Origin: Actinoallomurus purpureus
GTDB taxonomy: Bacteria > Actinomycetota > Actinomycetes > Streptosporangiales > Streptosporangiaceae
Reading direction: 5' to 3'
Assembly (NCBI RefSeq): GCF_024055795.1
Contig: NZ_JAMXMY010000005.1
Span: forward strand, 293,341 to 357,340
DNA length: 64,000 nucleotides
The notes beneath the pieces are model-generated. The model worked only from the letters and a program-made list of their open reading frames with translations, ran no database searches and was not told the origin of the DNA. The position numbers and the translations under genes are program-made. This document shows positions 41,431 through 50,075 of the stretch, piece by piece (positions within the stretch are counted from its first letter, which is position 1; every line of letters starts with the position of its first letter).

Positions 41431-41436
41431 TAGGCT
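41431..41436 (+). promoter_or_regulatory. -10 box in the trpC-trpB gap
   Basis: TAGGCT is followed 6 nt later by ATG 41443, the same spacing as the other leaderless promoters in the window. It would let trpB and trpA be transcribed apart from trpC. Confidence 0.45.
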
Positions 41437-41442
41437 ATGGGC

Positions 41443-41487
41443 ATGCTCCTGCGCGAACGATGGCGAGGCCATTCGCATCCCAGCTGA
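41443..41487 (+). CDS. Possible 14-residue leader ORF before trpB
   Basis: An ATG placed 6 nt after a TAGGCT box opens a 14-codon frame (MLLRERWRGHSHPS) with one Trp codon at position 7. A small stem (ATGGC/GCCAT with a GAG loop) lies inside it. It sits in the 109-nt gap between trpC and trpB, where Streptomyces carries the small gene trpM. The sequence itself is too short to compare. Coding status is unproven. Confidence 0.3.
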   Translation: MLLRERWRGHSHPS

Positions 41488-41526
41488 CCGGATTCGGCCT
41501 TACCCACCTGCGACAGGACCATTGCG

Positions 41527-42753
41527 ATGACCATCGATGCCGCACGCGATCTTCCCGATCTGACCGGGCACTTCGGCCGTTTCGGCGGCCGGTTCGCACC
41601 TGAGGCGCTCATGGCGGCGCTCGACGAGCTGACCACCGCCTACCAGACCGCCGTGGCGGACCCGGCGTTCCGAGCCGAGCTCAACCACCTGCTGAAGACC
41701 TACGCCGGGCGCCCGAGCCTGCTCACCGAGGCCAAGCGCTTCGGCGCGGAGGCCGGCGGGGCGCGGATCCTCCTCAAACGCGAGGACCTCAACCACACCG
41801 GCTCCCACAAGATCAACAATGTGCTCGGGCAGGCGCTGCTCACCCGGCGCATGGGCAAGACCCGGATCATCGCCGAGACGGGCGCCGGCCAGCACGGCGT
41901 CGCGACCGCGACCGCCGCGGCGCTCCTCGGCCTCGAGTGCGTCGTCTACATGGGCGAGGTCGACACCGTCCGCCAGGCGCTCAACGTCGCCCGGATGCGG
42001 ATGCTCGGCGCCGAGGTGATCCCGGTCAAGAACGGCAGCCGCACGCTCAAGGACGCCTGCAACGAGGCGTTCCGCGACTGGGTGGCGAGCGTGCAGCACA
42101 CCCACTACTGCATCGGCTCCACCATGGGCCCGCACCCGTTCCCGATGATGGTCCGCGACTTCCAGCGGATCATCGGCGTCGAGGCCCGTGAGCAGGTCCT
42201 CGAGCTGACCGGGAAGCTGCCCGACGCGGTCGTGGCCTGCGTCGGTGGCGGCTCGAACGCCATCGGTGCCTTCCACGCCTTCATCCCCGACGAGGACGTC
42301 CGGCTGTACGGCTTCGAGGCCGGTGGCGCCGGCGTCGACAGCGGCAAGCACGCCGCCACGCTCGTCGGCGGGTCCGTCGGGGTCATCCACGGCATGCGCA
42401 CCTATCTGCTGCAGGACGACGACGGCCAGACCCTGGAGACCCACTCGGTGTCGGCCGGGCTCGACTATCCCGGCGTCGGCCCCGAGCACTCCTGGCTGCG
42501 CGACACCGGCCGCGCGACCTACCAGGCCGTCACCGACTCCGAGGCCATGGACGCCTTCGCGCTCCTGTGCCGCACGGAGGGCATCATTCCGGCCATCGAG
42601 TCCGCGCACGCCCTGGCCGGCGCGCTGCGCGTCGGCCAGGAGCTCGGCCCGGACGCCACGATCGTGGTCTGCCTCTCCGGCCGGGGCGACAAGGACATGC
42701 ACACGGCCGCCGAATGGTTCGGGCTGGTCGAGGGCGAAGGGTCCGCGCTGTGA
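41527..42753 (+). CDS. trpB: Tryptophan synthase beta chain
   Basis: A 408-residue PLP enzyme that joins indole and serine. [11 protein letters not shown] (about 82-92) carries the PLP lysine, [10 protein letters not shown] follows, and G-G-G-S-N-A-I-G (near 240) binds the phosphate. The N-terminal [10 protein letters not shown] and C-terminal L-S-G-R-G-D-K-D are typical. The start ATG lies in ATTGCGATGACC with a modest CAGGA site upstream. Its end overlaps a GTG that could start trpA. Confidence 0.97.
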   Translation: MTIDAARDLPDLTGHFGRFGGRFAPEALMAALDELTTAYQTAVADPAFRAELNHLLKTYAGRPSLLTEAKRFGAEAGGARILLKREDLNHTGSHKINNVLGQALLTRRMGKTRIIAETGAGQHGVATATAAALLGLECVVYMGEVDTVRQALNVARMRMLGAEVIPVKNGSRTLKDACNEAFRDWVASVQHTHYCIGSTMGPHPFPMMVRDFQRIIGVEAREQVLELTGKLPDAVVACVGGGSNAIGAFHAFIPDEDVRLYGFEAGGAGVDSGKHAATLVGGSVGVIHGMRTYLLQDDDGQTLETHSVSAGLDYPGVGPEHSWLRDTGRATYQAVTDSEAMDAFALLCRTEGIIPAIESAHALAGALRVGQELGPDATIVVCLSGRGDKDMHTAAEWFGLVEGEGSAL

Positions 42754-42830
42754 GCGGGGGACCGGTGGCCGAGCGCGACACGCGGACCGGCCACGCGCGA
42801 GACGATCGGCCGAGTGGGCGGAGTGAATCG

Positions 42831-43661
42831 ATGGAGCGGACCGAGGGCGCACCGGCGCCGACCGTCGCGACGGCGTTCGAGAAGGCCAGGGCCGAAGGGC
42901 GCGCCGCGCTCGTCGGCTACCTGCCCGCCGGGTTCCCCTCCTACGAGGGGGCCGTCGCCGCCGCCACGGCCATGGTCGAGGCCGGCTGCGACGTCATCGA
43001 GATCGGCCTGCCCTACAGCGACCCCCTCATGGACGGCCCGACCATCCAGGACGCCGTCCACCAGGCGCTGACCGGCGGCATCCGGATCACCGACGTGTTC
43101 CGCACCGTCGAGGCGGTCGCCGCGACCGGGGCGCGCACGCTCGTCATGACCTACTGGAACCCCGTGGACCGGTACGGCGTCGACGCCTTCGCCCGTGACC
43201 TGTCCTCGGCGGGCGGTTGCGGCCTGATCACCCCGGATCTCACGCCGGAGGAGGCCGAGCCGTGGCTCGCCGCCTCCGACGCGTACGACCTCGACCGGGT
43301 GTTCCTGGTCGCCCTCAGCTCCACCGACGAGCGCCTGGCCGAGATCACCGGCGTGAGCCGCGGCTTCGTGTACGCCGCCTCGCTCATGGGTGTCACCGGA
43401 GCCCGCTCCGCCGTCGACACCGGCGCCGCGCATCTGGTCGAGCGCACCCGTAAGGCCATGGCCGGGCGGTCACCGCTGCCGGTCGGGCTCGGCCTGGGCG
43501 TCAGCACCGGCGAGCAGGCAGCGGAGGTCGCGGGCTTCGCCGACGGCGTGATCGTCGGCTCGGCGTTCATCCGCCGGCTGCTCGACGCGCCGTCCCTCGA
43601 GGCCGGGATCGACGCCGTCCGGCGGCTCACCGCCGAGCTCGCCGATGGCGTCCGGAGATAG
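42831..43661 (+). CDS. trpA: Tryptophan synthase alpha chain
   Basis: A 276-residue barrel that cleaves indole-3-glycerol phosphate and passes indole to TrpB. The catalytic Glu is in V-I-E-I-G-L-P-Y-S-D-P (near 54) with the catalytic Asp in the following P-Y-S-D-P. Y-A-A-S-L-M-G-V-T-G-A-R and the G-x-G phosphate loop near 225 are intact. ATG 42831 gives the usual length, with GGAGTG about 8 nt upstream. The GTG at 42750 overlapping the trpB stop would add 27 poorly conserved residues. Confidence 0.95.
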   Translation: MERTEGAPAPTVATAFEKARAEGRAALVGYLPAGFPSYEGAVAAATAMVEAGCDVIEIGLPYSDPLMDGPTIQDAVHQALTGGIRITDVFRTVEAVAATGARTLVMTYWNPVDRYGVDAFARDLSSAGGCGLITPDLTPEEAEPWLAASDAYDLDRVFLVALSSTDERLAEITGVSRGFVYAASLMGVTGARSAVDTGAAHLVERTRKAMAGRSPLPVGLGLGVSTGEQAAEVAGFADGVIVGSAFIRRLLDAPSLEAGIDAVRRLTAELADGVRR

Positions 43662-43775
43662 TGGACTCACTTGCGTCGCGAAGGTGACAGGATCTACCGC
43701 GTACTTGACGGCGTCCTTACATTCCCGTCGCCTATGCTGGCGCGCGCCGGGATCATGACAGGGTGAGGAACGACA

Positions 43776-44444
43776 GTGGCTGAATCCAAGGCTGACTCCG
43801 CCAGACGCAGCAGCAAGGCGACCGGCGGGGCTTCCAGGTCCGCGGGCGGGAAGACGGCCTCCACGAGGGCACGGGCCGGATCGCCGGGCGGGAAGACCCG
43901 CCCGGCGGGCGGGGCGACCGACGTCGCCGAGGAGAGGACCGGCCTGCTCGGGCGCGTCCGCCTCCCGTCGGCCCTCCAGCGCCACCAGCAGTGGATCACG
44001 CTCGTCGTTCGCGTCGCACTCGCGGTCATCCTCGGATACGCCGGATACGCGAAGTTCACCGAGCCGGCCGCCCTGCAGAAGACCGCCGTCTCCGCGTACC
44101 AGATCCTGCCGAAGGGCATGGTCACTCCGGTCGCCCTCGGGCTGCCGGTGCTGGAGATGGTCCTGGCCGCGATGATCCTGCTCGGCTTCGCCACCCGGGT
44201 CATGGCGATCTGCGTGGGTCTGCTGTTCGTCGTCTTCATCGCCGGGATCATCTCCGTGGCCGCGCGGGGCCTGTCGATCGACTGCGGCTGTTTCGGGGGC
44301 GGCGGCACGGTGGGCAAGGGCCAGACCCATTACCTTAGGGAGGTCTTCCGAGACCTCGGCTTCTTCGTCCTCGCCGCCTGGCTGATGGTGTTCCCGCGCG
44401 GCAGGCTCGCGCTCGACCGGGTGCTCGGGCTGTACACCACCTGA
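43776..44444 (+). CDS. MauE/DoxX-family membrane redox protein
   Basis: A 222-residue protein with a hydrophilic Ala/Lys/Arg-rich N-terminus (1-70) and four transmembrane helices (about 74-94, 115-135, 137-160, 190-208). A C-G-C-F motif lies in a loop near 170 (S-I-D-C-G-C-F-G-G-G-G). The vicinal cysteines and family suggest transfer of disulfide/electron equivalents across the membrane. The next gene encodes a membrane-anchored DsbA-like thioredoxin, a common MauE-DsbA pairing. GAGGAA precedes the GTG start at 43776. Confidence 0.82.
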   Translation: MAESKADSARRSSKATGGASRSAGGKTASTRARAGSPGGKTRPAGGATDVAEERTGLLGRVRLPSALQRHQQWITLVVRVALAVILGYAGYAKFTEPAALQKTAVSAYQILPKGMVTPVALGLPVLEMVLAAMILLGFATRVMAICVGLLFVVFIAGIISVAARGLSIDCGCFGGGGTVGKGQTHYLREVFRDLGFFVLAAWLMVFPRGRLALDRVLGLYTT

Positions 44445-44490
44445 GCGTTCGACGGTCCGAGCGTTCAACGAATATCCAATAGGAGACCAG

Positions 44491-45327
44491 ATGAGTAAGG
44501 CCGCTCGACAGCGGTCGGCCCGCGAGCGGCTGGCGGAGGAGCGGAAGCGGCAGGCGCAGAAGCAGCAGCGGACGCGCGCCCTGACGATCGCCATCAGCGC
44601 TCTCGCGATCGTGGCGCTGGCCGTGGTCGTCACCGTGTACGTCGTGAACAAGAAGGACAAGACCACGTACACCGGTGCGCTGGCGCCGGCGACCCGCCTG
44701 GCCGACGGCGGGGTCCTCATGGGCAAGCCGGGGGTCAAGGCGCCCAAGCTGGAGATGTTCGAGGACTTCCAGTGCCCCATCTGTCACGAGATGGAGAACA
44801 CCAGCGGCAACACCGTCAAGCGACTCGCGGCCGAGGGCAAGGTCAACGTCGTCTACTACCCGTTCTGGCTGTTCAAGGAGCAGACGGAGCCGGTCAAGGG
44901 CAACTCGCAGCGGGCCGCCAACGCCGCGCTGTGCGCCCCGGGGGACAAGTGGGTCCAGTACCACGACAAGATCTACAAGAACCAGCCGGAGGAGGGCTCG
45001 AACGGCTTCTCCAACAAGGACCTCATCGGCTGGGCCAAGGACCTCGGCTTCGACACGCCGGCGTTCGAGCAGTGTGTCAAGGGTCTGCAGAAGCAGAGCC
45101 AGATCGACGCGATGACGAACTACGCCGAGCAGACCCGCAAGGTCACCGGCACGCCGACCGTCTTCCTCAACGGCCAGTCGCTGGACCTGACCAACGTCCT
45201 GCTCAAGCCGTCCGCTCTGGAGAAGGCCGTCCTGGCCGCCAAGCCCGTCGACGTCACGCCGAGCGCGTCCGCGTCGACCGCCCCGAGCGGGTCGCCGAGC
45301 CCATCGGCGAGCAAGTCCAGCAAGTGA
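44491..45327 (+). CDS. Membrane-anchored DsbA-like thiol oxidoreductase
   Basis: A 278-residue protein with a basic cytoplasmic N-terminus, a signal-anchor helix at about 29-52, and an extracytoplasmic thioredoxin_4/DsbA fold with active site C95-P-I-C98 (E-D-F-Q-C-P-I-C-H-E). The cis-proline loop is G-T-P-T-V-F-L-N-G near 220. The Ser/Pro/Ala-rich C-terminal tail is disordered. It probably catalyses disulfide formation in exported proteins with the MauE-like partner. AGGAGA lies upstream of the ATG. A homologue at this place between trpA and lgt is found in Streptomyces. Confidence 0.9.
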   Translation: MSKAARQRSARERLAEERKRQAQKQQRTRALTIAISALAIVALAVVVTVYVVNKKDKTTYTGALAPATRLADGGVLMGKPGVKAPKLEMFEDFQCPICHEMENTSGNTVKRLAAEGKVNVVYYPFWLFKEQTEPVKGNSQRAANAALCAPGDKWVQYHDKIYKNQPEEGSNGFSNKDLIGWAKDLGFDTPAFEQCVKGLQKQSQIDAMTNYAEQTRKVTGTPTVFLNGQSLDLTNVLLKPSALEKAVLAAKPVDVTPSASASTAPSGSPSPSASKSSK

Positions 45328-45331
45328 CGGC

Positions 45332-45415
45332 TGCGGGCGGCGCCGCCCGCAGGCCGCCACCGCGCTGACGCGGTGGAACGAACGAGAAGGGGTGCGGCCG
45401 ACGGCCGTACCCCTT
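45332..45415. terminator. Three consecutive hairpins after the DsbA-like gene
   Basis: A perfect 20-nt palindrome (45332-45351), an 8-bp stem with a CTGA loop (45357-45376) and a 13-bp stem with one G-U pair (45387-45399 with 45403-45415). They lie between the DsbA-like gene and the convergent secreted-protein gene, and probably terminate both. Confidence 0.8.
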
Positions 45416-45434
45416 CTGGCATCGCGGGCCAGGA

Positions 45435-45866
45435 TCAGCCCATGCGGAACGAGCGCATCCGGAACGCGGGGACCTTCGCGACCTTGGCATGCGCCTTGTA
45501 ACGCCTGCTCGACTTCTTGCCCGTGCAACCTTTGCCCGCGTGCATGGAGACGATGCCGCGGCTGCCGGTGTACAACGACCGGACCGTGATGTAGTCCCCG
45601 AGGGTGATGCAGGTCTGCTTCCGCTTCTTCGGCACAAGGAGCAGGTCGTAGCGGCCAATGAAGCCCTGGTTCGAGAAGAACGTATAGCAGTAGTACTTCG
45701 GAGAGCACAGGGTCTGCTGCGTCTGCTGTGAGCCCTCGTGGACGACCATGGGGATGACTCCGTTCCCCGGGCTTGTGGTCGAGGCGTGGCCAGGAGTGGC
45801 GAGCGCCGTGGTCAACATCGGGGCGATGATGAGGCCCGTGAGCGCGGCCTTGGCGACATTTCGCAT
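45435..45866 (-). CDS. Small secreted four-cysteine protein
   Basis: A 143-residue exported protein. Residues 1-28 form a signal peptide (basic start, L-T-G-L-I-I-A-P-M-L core, A-x-A-like site at G-H-A|S). The mature part has four cysteines (54, 60, 86, 114) and a basic C-terminus. Short strands with G-x-x-G-R-Y-D and G-x-G-C-T-G patterns are reminiscent of small secreted beta-rich (crystallin/I36-like) actinobacterial proteins, but this is only a resemblance. AAGGAG lies 4-5 nt before the ATG. It interrupts the usual dsbA-lgt neighbourhood. Confidence 0.7.
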   Translation of the reverse strand: MRNVAKAALTGLIIAPMLTTALATPGHASTTSPGNGVIPMVVHEGSQQTQQTLCSPKYYCYTFFSNQGFIGRYDLLLVPKKRKQTCITLGDYITVRSLYTGSRGIVSMHAGKGCTGKKSSRRYKAHAKVAKVPAFRMRSFRMG

Positions 45867-46150
45867 TTTTCTCCTTGGCGCGCTGTGGAGGCGCCCGTCG
45901 CGGTCGAGATCCAGGCGACGCTAGGCGAGGCAAGATCACGGAAACAGGGTCCGCGGACCCGACTTTGATCGGGACCCGAGACCCAATCGCGACGCGGACT
46001 GAGCCGCATGCGCACGCCCGCGCAGGCGCCCGCGGTACCGGCCGAGGAGGATGGTGGTATGAACCGCCGTCCGCGGTGATGCGGATTCGACACCGGATCT
46101 TCGCCTCCGTTGAGCCGCTCGCTGCGCCCTTGACGGTAATCTCAGGACCC

Positions 46151-47635
46151 ATGCAGCAGCCGCTCGCCTTCATCCCCAGCCCGTCCCAGGGCAGCATCCA
46201 TCTGGGGCCCCTGCCCCTTCGCGGATACGCCTTGATGATCATCATCGGGGTGATCGTCGCCGTCTGGCTCGGGGAGCGGCGCTGGGTGGCCCGTGGCGGC
46301 GCGTCGGGGACGGTCGTCGACATCGCGGTCTGGGCAGTGCCGTTCGGCCTGGTCGGCGGGCGCCTCTACCACGTCATCACCGACCACCAGCTGTACTTCG
46401 GGCACGGACGCCATCCCATCGACGCGCTCAAGGTCTGGAACGGCGGGCTGGGCATCTGGGGAGCCATCGCCCTGGGCGCCTTCGGCGCCTATCTCGGCTG
46501 CCGTCGCCGAGGCATCGCGCTGCGCGTCTTCGCCGACGCCGCCGCCCCGGGCATCGCCCTGGCCCAGGCGATCGGACGCTGGGGCAACTGGTTCAACCAG
46601 GAGCTGTACGGCAGGCCCACGAAGCTGCCCTGGGCGGTCAAGATCGACGCCGCGCACCGACCGGCGAACACGCCTGACATCGCGACCTACCAGCCGACGT
46701 TCCTGTACGAATCGCTGTGGTGCATCGGGGTGGCCGTCCTGGTCATCTGGGCGGAGAAGCGCTTCCGGCTCGCCTACGGGCGGACGTTCGCCCTGTACGT
46801 CGCGGCCTACACCGTGGGCCGGGCCTGGATCGAGTGGCTGCGCGTCGATCCCGCCCACCACGTTCTGGGGCTGCGGCTCAACGACTGGACCTCGCTGGTC
46901 GTCTTCATCGGCGCGGTGGCCTACCTGTACCTCTACCGGGCCAAGACCGAGATCCCGCCGGGCGCGCTCGGCACGGCCTCCGACGCCACGGAAGAGCCGG
47001 CCGCGCCGGTCCAGGACGACGACGACGCGGCCACCGCGACGCCGGTGGAGGCGGACGACGGCACGGCCGCCGAGTCGGCAGAGCCGGACGGCGAGCCGGC
47101 GGATCCGAAGGACGACGAGCCGGCGGATCCGAAGGACGACGAGCCGGCGGATCCGGAGGACGGCGAGTCGGCCCAGCCGGAGGACGAGTCGGCGCCGGCG
47201 TCGGATGGCGCGGAGTCGGCGGCAGAGGCGGAGAACGCCGAGCCGGCCGACGGTGACCGGACCGAGGCCACGCCCGCCGTGGCGACGGACGAGCCGGCCC
47301 CCGAGAGTGGGGATTCGAAGGCACCGGAGCCGGAGCACTCCACGACGCCCGAGGACACCGAGACGCCCGAGGGGAAGGCATCCGACGCCGATGACGCAGA
47401 GCGTCCGAACGTGAACGGTGCCGCTCCGGAGGCTCCCGGCGACGAGGCGGCGTCCGATGCGACAGGCACCGCCACGTCCGAGAAGACCGACCCGGAGACG
47501 TCCGACGCATACGCCCCGGACGGCGACCGGTCTCGCCCGGCCAAGGGCGCCGCCGCCGAGCACCCGTCAAACAACGGCGAGTCCGATGCTCCGGCGGACA
47601 GCACGGACCGGCCGTCGGCGGCTCGCGGGGCGTGA
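46151..47635 (+). CDS. lgt: Prolipoprotein diacylglyceryl transferase with long acidic tail
   Basis: Lgt transfers diacylglycerol from phosphatidylglycerol to the lipobox cysteine of prelipoproteins. Residues about 1-270 are the seven-helix enzyme, with W-N-G-G-L-G-I-W-G-A (about 97-106), G-R-W-G-N-W-F-N-Q-E-L-Y-G (about 140-152) and P-T-F-L-Y-E-S (near 185). The remaining about 220 residues are acidic, alanine/glutamate/proline-rich and disordered, including an 8-residue tandem repeat. Most bacterial Lgt proteins are about 260-330 residues, so the tail is exceptionally long. TAATCT lies 8 nt before the ATG, suggesting a nearly leaderless message. Confidence 0.93.
   Translation: MQQPLAFIPSPSQGSIHLGPLPLRGYALMIIIGVIVAVWLGERRWVARGGASGTVVDIAVWAVPFGLVGGRLYHVITDHQLYFGHGRHPIDALKVWNGGLGIWGAIALGAFGAYLGCRRRGIALRVFADAAAPGIALAQAIGRWGNWFNQELYGRPTKLPWAVKIDAAHRPANTPDIATYQPTFLYESLWCIGVAVLVIWAEKRFRLAYGRTFALYVAAYTVGRAWIEWLRVDPAHHVLGLRLNDWTSLVVFIGAVAYLYLYRAKTEIPPGALGTASDATEEPAAPVQDDDDAATATPVEADDGTAAESAEPDGEPADPKDDEPADPKDDEPADPEDGESAQPEDESAPASDGAESAAEAENAEPADGDRTEATPAVATDEPAPESGDSKAPEPEHSTTPEDTETPEGKASDADDAERPNVNGAAPEAPGDEAASDATGTATSEKTDPETSDAYAPDGDRSRPAKGAAAEHPSNNGESDAPADSTDRPSAARGA
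47093..47164 (+). repeat. Three 24-bp tandem repeats in the lgt tail
   Basis: Units of 24 bp starting at 47093, 47117 and 47141, the first two identical, encode E-P-A-D-P-K-D-D repeated. They form part of the acidic cytoplasmic tail. Confidence 0.9.
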
Positions 47636-47762
47636 CCAACCGAACCATGGGCGGGGCGAGACGTCCGCGGGCACGTGGGGTCCGCCACAAACAGGGGGAC
47701 AAAACGGGGCGGAGCGGCGATATGGACCTGTGGTCGCTGGAGGTTCGCTAAGCTCACGGCTC

Positions 47763-48548
47763 GTGAGCGAGATGGGTTACGAGGATGGCGAGCAGGGGCG
47801 GTCGGCGCGCGGACGTCGTGCCGCACAAGGCTCGGGCGGTGGTTCCAAGCGCAACCTCCTGATCATCGGTGGCGCTGCGGTGGCCGTGCTCGTCATCGTC
47901 GCCGTTGTCGCGGTCGTGGCGATGGGCGGTGGTGACGACAAGAAGCCGAAGGCCGCCGCCGCGGTGCGGGTGCTGCCCAAGGTGTACGTCAACACCCCGG
48001 CCAACCCCCAGGTGAAGAAGCTGGCCGACCGTGGCAAGGACAAGCGCCCGCTGAACAAGAGCGAGGTGTTCGGCGACGACGACAAGAGCGTCGCCCACGG
48101 CAAGTACACCTTCACGCTGGCGGGAGCGGACGTCGCCGGGGACTGCAAGGCAGTCACCTGGGGCCAGGAGCTCCAGACCGACCTGGACAAGTACGCGTGC
48201 ACCCAGGTCGCCCGCGGTGCGTACGTCAGCAACGACAAGCAGTACGTCGGCCAGTTCCTGGCCTTGAACCTCGCGAGCCTGCAGGGCGCGGAGCAGGTCG
48301 TCCGTGACCTGGACCCGAACAGCGGCGCGGGGTTCGTCTCTCCGCTCACGGTCAAGGGCTCGACGAATTTCAGCGGCGGCTTCAGCGCGGCCTACAGCCA
48401 GTCGTTCGGCCACTATGTGGTCATCAGCTGGGTGGAGAAGGCCGGCGGAGCGCAGCCGCAGACGATGAACGAACTCCTGGACGCCAGTATCGCGATCGAG
48501 CGGGCCGACGACTTCGTCTGGGAACGACTCGTCCTCGCCGGTGAATAG
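47763..48548 (+). CDS. Membrane-anchored protein, paralogue 1 of 3
   Basis: A 261-residue protein with a short basic cytoplasmic N-terminus, one transmembrane helix at about 31-54, a linker, and an extracytoplasmic domain. The domain has two cysteines, in G-D-C-K-A-V-T-W-G-Q-E-L and Y-A-C-T-Q-V-A-R-G, then F-L-A-L-N-L and F-G-H-Y-V-V-I-S-W-V near the end. The same pattern recurs in the genes at 48541 and 51700. No known family was recognised. TAAGCT (47749-47754) lies 8 nt before GTG 47763. Its end overlaps the next paralogue by 8 nt. Confidence 0.75.
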   Translation: MSEMGYEDGEQGRSARGRRAAQGSGGGSKRNLLIIGGAAVAVLVIVAVVAVVAMGGGDDKKPKAAAAVRVLPKVYVNTPANPQVKKLADRGKDKRPLNKSEVFGDDDKSVAHGKYTFTLAGADVAGDCKAVTWGQELQTDLDKYACTQVARGAYVSNDKQYVGQFLALNLASLQGAEQVVRDLDPNSGAGFVSPLTVKGSTNFSGGFSAAYSQSFGHYVVISWVEKAGGAQPQTMNELLDASIAIERADDFVWERLVLAGE

Positions 48549-49881
48549 GCGTTCAAATCGGCGGTCTCCGCCGTCCGCCGGCCAGAACGCCCCGCCGTCC
48601 GCCGCCGGAGACCCCGCGCAGGCCTCGCCGGGAGAGGGCGGGCCGCCCCCAGGCTGGGGGGCGCAGCAGCCTGGGGCGTGGAACGGCGGGCGGCCTCCCG
48701 AGTCGGAGGGACAGCGGCCTCCCGTGGGGAACGGCGCGCAGGCTCCCGGGTGGGACGGGCAGCAGCCCGCGGCGTGGAACGGCGGTCACCCGCTGGCGCA
48801 AAAGGCACAGCAGCCCCCGGCGTGGAACGATGGCCACCCGCCGGGCCAAGGGACGCAGCGGCCCGGGGCGTGGAACGGCGGGCGGCCTCCCCAGCCGGAG
48901 GGGCGGCAGCCCCCGGCGTGGAACGGCGCGCAGGCTCCCGGGTCGGACGCGCAGCAGCCCCCGGCGTGGAACGGCGGTCACCCGCCGGGCCAAGAGGCAC
49001 AGCAGCCCGGGGCGTGGAACGGTGGCGCGCCGCCTCCAGACGGTGCCGACGACCCGAACGCCGACGCCGACCGCGACCCGGATGAGGCGCCGCGGAGAGC
49101 GCGTCCGTCCCTCCGGCTCCCCGCGATCAAGCTCCCGGCACGGCCCGTCCAGCACGAGAAGGGGCCGGGGGCCCTGCCCCCCGTGGCGTACTTCGCCGCG
49201 GCCGGGGTGGTGCTCATCGTCGCCCTCGTCGCCGTGGCCGGCCTGGTGGTGCTGCTGCACGACGACCCGAAGACGGCGAGCCCGCAGCCGGGCGCCGTGG
49301 CGGCCGGTGGGCCGCTTCCGTCGGTCTACTCCGCGGCCCCCTCCACGTCGGTCTTCGGTCCCATCGCCAAGCGCAGCGCCGACCCCAGTCCCCTGACCGA
49401 GAACGAGGTCTTCGACAAGAAGACGATCTCGGACGGTGACTCCAAGGCGTCGCTGAAGCTGACGGCGTCCAAGCTGGACGCCCGGTGCGCCGACGCCGTC
49501 TGGGGACAGGCGCTCGTCGGGCTCCTGCAGCAGTCGGGCTGCACCCAGGCGACGCGTGGGGTCTACACCGACAAGCGTTTCTCGGCCATGGTGGCGATCT
49601 TCAATGTGGCGGACTCCAGGGCCGCCGACAAACTGGTCGCGGCGGCCGATCCGGGGACCGGTGACGGGTTCGCGCGCCCGCTCGGCGACGAGGCGGCGTT
49701 CGGCCAGGGGTTCAGCACCGCGCGCGGGGTGGCGATGGGCCACTACGCGGTGATCACCTGGGTGCGGCGCACGGACGGCACGGGGAGTGAGACGGACCCG
49801 AAGCTGGTGTCGCTGCTCGTCACGCTCGGCCCGCCCCCCGCGATCGTCGCGCGCGTCGCCGACCAGGGCCAGAAGAAGTGA
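48541..49881 (+). CDS. Membrane-anchored protein with 16-residue repeats, paralogue 2 of 3
   Basis: A 446-residue relative of the preceding protein. Residues 42-169 are eight 16-residue units (Q-[QR]-P-x-A-W-N-G-[GA]-x-x-P, then four variable residues), predicted to lie in the cytoplasm because the single transmembrane helix (about 214-239) follows. The extracytoplasmic part has the two conserved cysteines (R-C-A-D-A-V-W-G-Q-A-L, S-G-C-T-Q-A-T-R-G) and G-H-Y-A-V-I-T-W-V. GTG 48541 overlaps the end of paralogue 1, so both are translated from one mRNA. Function unknown. Confidence 0.75.
   Translation: MNRRSNRRSPPSAGQNAPPSAAGDPAQASPGEGGPPPGWGAQQPGAWNGGRPPESEGQRPPVGNGAQAPGWDGQQPAAWNGGHPLAQKAQQPPAWNDGHPPGQGTQRPGAWNGGRPPQPEGRQPPAWNGAQAPGSDAQQPPAWNGGHPPGQEAQQPGAWNGGAPPPDGADDPNADADRDPDEAPRRARPSLRLPAIKLPARPVQHEKGPGALPPVAYFAAAGVVLIVALVAVAGLVVLLHDDPKTASPQPGAVAAGGPLPSVYSAAPSTSVFGPIAKRSADPSPLTENEVFDKKTISDGDSKASLKLTASKLDARCADAVWGQALVGLLQQSGCTQATRGVYTDKRFSAMVAIFNVADSRAADKLVAAADPGTGDGFARPLGDEAAFGQGFSTARGVAMGHYAVITWVRRTDGTGSETDPKLVSLLVTLGPPPAIVARVADQGQKK
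48664..49047 (+). repeat. Eight 48-bp tandem repeats in paralogue 2
   Basis: In-frame 48-bp units with the recurring core GGCGTGGAACGGC. Unit divergence is moderate, so the array is not recent, but the period is strictly kept. Confidence 0.85.
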
Positions 49882-50075
49882 GGCTCTCTCCCCGCCTATC
49901 GGGCCGGTAGAAACAAGAGCCGAGGCCCTCTCGCCGCCGACCAGGCCGGTAGAACCGAGGCCGCTCCCCGCCCGCTCCCCGCCCGCTCCATGCCGGCCAG
50001 GCCAGAGGCGCCTGCTGCCCGCCCGGTCATCCGTCGGCCGGGTCAGGCGCCGTCGGCCGGGTCGGGGGTCAGAGG

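Noticed and set aside
48664..49047. Regular 48-bp repeats as a possible CRISPR array
   Set aside because: The repeats are in frame, have no unique spacers, are coding, and no cas genes are present.
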